Source: Rhizobium sp. BK399 (GTDB taxonomy: Bacteria > Pseudomonadota > Alphaproteobacteria > Rhizobiales > Rhizobiaceae). Taken from it: a stretch of 64,000 bases of DNA. Shown in pieces: positions 61,284 to 64,000 of this stretch; position 1 is the first letter of the stretch; each line of letters starts with the position of its first letter. The stretch spans positions 84,827-148,826 of the forward strand of contig NZ_JACIAH010000010.1 in assembly GCF_014194695.1 (NCBI RefSeq). Reading direction: 5' to 3'. The notes beneath the pieces were generated by a model, which worked only from the letters and a program-made list of their open reading frames with translations, was not told the origin of the DNA and did no database searches. The position numbers and the translations under genes are program-made.

Positions 61284-62153
61284 ATGAAACATGGCATCTA
61301 CTACTCTTACTGGGAACATGAGTGGAGCGCAAAGTTTGGCCCGTACATTGAAAAGGTCGCGAAACTTGGTTTCGACGTTATCGAAGTCGCGGCGCATCAT
61401 ATCAATGAATACAGTGATGCTGACCTCGCGATCATCAGGCAGAGCGCGATAGATAACAACATCATCCTGACTGCAGGTATTGGTCCTTCCAAGAGCAAAA
61501 ACCTGTCGTCGTCCGACAGTGCAGTCAGGGAAGCCGGCAAGGCATTTTTCAAGCGGACGCTCGCCAATGTGGCCAAGCTTGATATCAAGACGATCGGCGG
61601 CGCACTGCATTCGTACTGGCCGGTCGATTATACGCAACCGGTCGACAAGGTCGGCGATCGGGCCCGCGGTGTCGAAGGCATACACAGCATTGCAGACTTT
61701 GCGAACGACCTCGGCATAAACCTTTGCATCGAGGTGTTGAACCGGTTCGAGAACCACGTTCTGAACACCGCCACTGAAGGCGTTGCCTTCGTGAAGGACG
61801 TCGGCAAGTCGAACGTCAAGGTGATGCTTGACACCTTCCACATGAACATCGAGGAAGACAGTTTCGGCGACGCCATCCGCACCGCCGGTCCGCTGCTAGG
61901 TCATTTCCACACTGGGGAAAGTAATCGCCGTGTACCTGGGAAGGGCAGAATACCCTGGCACGAGATCGGCCTCGCGCTCCGTGAGATCAACTACACCGGT
62001 GCGGTCGTGATGGAACCGTTCGTCAAGACCGGCGGCACGATTGGCTCTGACATTCGTGTTTGGCGTGATCTGACAGATGGCGCAGGCGAAGCCAGGATGG
62101 ATGACGATGCGCGTAATTCTCTGGCATTTTCCCGGTTTGTGCTCGGGGGGTGA
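61284..62153 (+). CDS. dpe: D-allulose (D-psicose) 3-epimerase
   Basis: 289 aa, the length of the A. tumefaciens enzyme. It interconverts D-allulose and D-fructose. All active-site residues known there sit at the same numbers here: Glu150 (CIEVLNRF), Asp183 (MLDTFHMN), His209 (HFHTGESN), Arg215 (NRRVPGKG) and Glu244 (VVMEPFV). The start MKHGIYYSYWEHEWSAKFGP is close to that of the Agrobacterium protein as I recall it. Last gene of the ketose operon, 158 bp after the kinase. It implies the imported substrate is allulose or a related ketose, made into fructose. Confidence 0.95.
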   Translation: MKHGIYYSYWEHEWSAKFGPYIEKVAKLGFDVIEVAAHHINEYSDADLAIIRQSAIDNNIILTAGIGPSKSKNLSSSDSAVREAGKAFFKRTLANVAKLDIKTIGGALHSYWPVDYTQPVDKVGDRARGVEGIHSIADFANDLGINLCIEVLNRFENHVLNTATEGVAFVKDVGKSNVKVMLDTFHMNIEEDSFGDAIRTAGPLLGHFHTGESNRRVPGKGRIPWHEIGLALREINYTGAVVMEPFVKTGGTIGSDIRVWRDLTDGAGEARMDDDARNSLAFSRFVLGG

Positions 62154-62439
62154 TCCAGGGCCACTTCGGCCAGTGTTCATTGCCCCAGTTGCATGAAGAA
62201 CATTGGTCGCGGTCGACACATGGCACGAAATGCGCTGATACCGCCGCGACCGTAAACGGGTCGATGCAGTGATCAAGAGCGTTGCTCGAAGTGCTCTGGT
62301 GCGGTTCTGAGGTATGCCGCCCGTGCGCGTCCCTGATAGGCTTTGAAAGCAGGAGATCGCCAGTTGGAGCGCACGGTCAATTGCGTGCTCCCCTTTGCGC
62401 GGACCGGGGAAAACGGTGTTGACCCGTCTTCTGTCATGT
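62154..62439. other. Stretch after the ketose operon
   Basis: About 285 bases without a supported gene. No clear terminator with a T-run follows dpe. The minus-strand frame here continues the third frame of the decayed DUF1295 gene but no longer matches the family. Confidence 0.35.
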
Positions 62440-62725
62440 TACGGTATCTGGGATCCTCGCCGCTCCCGCGACTGCGTGCCGCTGTGTGCTAAGCAAGCCT
62501 TCTGACCAAACCGCAAGTATGGCGGCGATAGCCATTAGCCGAGCTGGTTCACCGGACGCAAAACATGTCGTCGCGATCCCGCCGGTCCCGACGGAAAACG
62601 ACCCAAACGGTATCGATCCAACCGCTGTTTCCAGTGTGCTTCTGAACGGTCGACGTGCCGCACATGCCAGCCGAAAGTCCGATCGCAATCCAAATAACGG
62701 AGGCGTAATTCAAGTTTTCATCCTG
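62440..62725 (-). pseudogene. Decayed DUF1295 (steroid-reductase-like) gene
   Basis: On the minus strand three frames in succession give DUF1295 pieces: TVQKHTGNSGWIDTVW (near 62650), then SFSVGTGGIATTCFASGEPA with RLMAIAAILAVWS (62620-62520), then HTAARSRGSGEDPRY (near 62475), the conserved GxGxDPRY motif. Two frameshifts and an in-frame stop break it, and the C-terminal half is absent. In rhizobia DUF1295, DUF2177 and CFA synthase genes often share an operon. The order here (CFA, DUF2177, DUF1295) supports this reading. Confidence 0.7.
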
Positions 62726-63022
62726 CCGTATATCCGGGATGGTGCTACGAGCGGAGATGGAACCCAGTTCAAAAATCGCCGGCAGTCGAGTGCTTTTTTT
62801 AATTGGCGTGGAGGCGTAAAGAAGATCCCTTTCCCCGAATACCTGGTCGTCGTTTCAGCATGTCATCGGTTTACGGTTTCGACTGCGGGGCGTGACCGAA
62901 ATCGCGAGCGAACGGGCGCAGGAAAATGAAAGCAAGCAGGTGAGGAATGCTCTAAGTTCGGACCTTGCGACGTTAAAAGGAATGCTCGTTCGCCTGGGCC
63001 CAACAATCCGATTTGCAAAGGG
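62726..63022. other. Stretch between DUF1295 remnant and DUF2177
   Basis: About 300 bases. No supported gene: the plus-strand frames are antisense to the remnant operon and lack a ribosome binding site. A T-run lies at 62794-62800, but no stem precedes it clearly. Confidence 0.35.
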
Positions 63023-63427
63023 TCATCCATCGATCCGCAGCGTGATCCAGGAACCTATGCCTGCGGACGCAGCTGACAGCACTGTGCCCCACATCACGTC
63101 TACAATTGTCAACGTCGTCGACCAGTTCTTCAGCGTGGACTGATTGGTCAAGTCGTAGGTTGCATAGGCGGTGAAACCGACAATGGCGCCGTAGAGTGCG
63201 GCCGTAGCCGGAGAACCGGACATCAAGCCTGTCCTGACGGCAAGAATTGTAAGTCCGGCCGCATAGATCAGATAGAATGCGACAGCCGGAACGAGCCGGA
63301 AGTCCGGCGTCAGCGTGTCACCCAAGGTCGGCCGATACAGTCGATTGGCCATGCTGCTCAGCCAGAGAAAGTCGATCGCGACAAAGACGATCAAAGTGGC
63401 GAGATAGGCAACGAAGTACATCTTCAC
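63023..63427 (-). CDS. DUF2177 membrane protein
   Basis: 134 aa from GTG 63427 (AAGGAG six bases upstream; ATG 63421 possible). Four membrane helices: YFVAYLATLIVFVAIDFLWL, VPAVAFYLIYAAGLTILAV, ALYGAIVGFTAYATYDLTNQ and IVDVMWGTVLSAASAGIGSW. The motifs DFLWL, ATYDLTN and WSTTLTIVDVMWG define DUF2177. The start overlaps the stop of the CFA synthase gene (GTGA), so the two are co-translated. Role unknown, probably in membrane lipid adaptation. Confidence 0.92.
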   Translation of the reverse strand: MKMYFVAYLATLIVFVAIDFLWLSSMANRLYRPTLGDTLTPDFRLVPAVAFYLIYAAGLTILAVRTGLMSGSPATAALYGAIVGFTAYATYDLTNQSTLKNWSTTLTIVDVMWGTVLSAASAGIGSWITLRIDG

Positions 63428-64000
63428 TTTGCTCTCCTTTGTCCGCGCGCACTCGAAGCATGTTCGATCGTGTAAAGCCCGACATCGATGCACTCCTCCT
63501 CGAAACCCGCCTCGCAGTAGCAGAGATAATAGTTCCAAAGGCGTCGGAACCGCTCGTCGAAGCCTTGCTTCGCAATGGCTGGCCAATGCGCTTGAAAGCG
63601 CGACCGCCATTCCGACAGTGTCCGAGCATAGGATTTCCCGAAATGCTCAATCTCCGTGAGTTTTAGTCCCGCGGAGGACACCGCTGCTTCGAGCGCCTTG
63701 TCCGAAGGCAGGAATCCGCCCGGGAAGATATATTTCTGGATGAAGTCGATGCCGCGGCGATAGGCCTCGAACCGGCCTTCCTCGATGGAGATGATTTGCA
63801 GCACTGCACGACCGTCATTTTTCATGCAGCGTTTCAAGGCTTCGAAGTAGCTTGCCCAATAGGCTTCGCCGACAGCTTCGAACATCTCGATTGACACAAT
63901 GCGATCGAACTGGCCCTCTACATCGCGGTAGTCCTTCAACTGCAGATCGATCTGGCGAGCCTTGTTGCCTTTATTCACCGCGTCTTTCGCCCAAACCAGT
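63424..64000 (-). CDS. cfa: Cyclopropane-fatty-acyl-phospholipid synthase, C-terminal part
   Basis: The frame runs in from the window edge at 64000 (LVWAKDAV) to TGA at 63426-63424, so the N-terminus with the SAM-binding motif is outside. Family features: LKDYRDVEGQFDRIVSIEMF, EAVGEAYWASYFEALKRCM, QIISIEEGRFEAYRRGIDFI, QKYIFPGGFLPSDKALEAA and WNYYLCYCEAGFEE. It methylenates unsaturated acyl chains of membrane phospholipids using SAM, typically in stationary phase or stress. Confidence 0.93.
   Translation of the reverse strand, partial: LVWAKDAVNKGNKARQIDLQLKDYRDVEGQFDRIVSIEMFEAVGEAYWASYFEALKRCMKNDGRAVLQIISIEEGRFEAYRRGIDFIQKYIFPGGFLPSDKALEAAVSSAGLKLTEIEHFGKSYARTLSEWRSRFQAHWPAIAKQGFDERFRRLWNYYLCYCEAGFEEECIDVGLYTIEHASSARGQRRAK

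Noticed and set aside
62486..62929. 147-codon plus-strand ORF
   Set aside because: It is antisense to recognisable DUF1295 pieces and has no ribosome binding site.
1..64000. CRISPR arrays, rRNA, tRNA or phage structural genes
   Set aside because: No regularly spaced repeats, no conserved rRNA or tRNA segments and no phage proteins were recognised on reading both strands.

Overview
The window comes from an alphaproteobacterium of the order Hyphomicrobiales, very probably the family Rhizobiaceae (Rhizobium/Agrobacterium/Ensifer group). The base composition is GC-rich. Markers of that group include a type II glutamine synthetase (glnII) with a divergent DUF2735 gene, a DUF982 gene, a DUF3606 gene, a D-allulose 3-epimerase whose five active-site residues sit at the numbering known for Agrobacterium tumefaciens, and an overlapping panC-panB pair. 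No rRNA, tRNA or CRISPR array was seen.

Layout. 1-1002: C-terminal end of a large secreted repeat protein (VCBS/cadherin-like plus DUF4082). 1676-6423: an amine catabolism unit (AraC regulator, aldehyde dehydrogenase, periplasmic copper amine oxidase) closed by a strong terminator. 6500-17000: a gene-poor accessory strip with decayed genes (cytochrome oxidase subunits III and IV, a frameshifted duplicate of a small gene), one complete insertion sequence, several very short genes with good ribosome binding sites, a NUDIX hydrolase, a possible small RNA, a PilZ gene and a 32-bp direct repeat about 2.9 kb apart. 17197-28699: first exopolysaccharide block (three glycosyltransferases, a glycosyltransferase-like DUF6492 protein, a Wzy-like polymerase, a GumC/Wzz-like chain-length protein, a Tat-exported GH10 glycanase, a Wzx flippase, a two-domain alpha/beta hydrolase). 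28759-33237: unrelated genes (ChaA-type antiporter, 2OG-Fe(II) oxygenase-like protein, SRPBCC protein, class III cyclase, GFA protein). 33350-39268: second polysaccharide block on the minus strand (initiating sugar transferase, epimerase, CapD/WbpM-type dehydratase, second Wzy/ligase, GT25). 39445-47845: core functions (DeoR regulator, YbaK deacylase, Tim44-like protein, DnaJ protein, panC/panB, flavoprotein, DUF2735, glnII with a sigma-54 promoter).

48021-52567 is the most interesting region: a BTAD/TPR transcriptional regulator, a 43-residue ORF with a strong Shine-Dalgarno, a YcaO cyclodehydratase-family enzyme and a TfuA protein overlapping it by 4 bp, then a 95-residue unknown. This is the gene logic of a ribosomally synthesised, post-translationally modified peptide (RiPP) pathway, possibly with thioamide chemistry. 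I do not recognise the product.

53658-62153 is a complete ketohexose operon: a divergent LacI repressor, two operators over the promoter, a substrate-binding protein, a double ATPase, two permeases, two sugar 3-epimerases and a P-loop kinase. It most likely imports and converts D-allulose (psicose) or a related rare ketose. The right edge holds a decayed DUF1295 gene, a DUF2177 membrane protein and a truncated cyclopropane-fatty-acid synthase, remnants and members of one minus-strand operon that runs in from outside the window.
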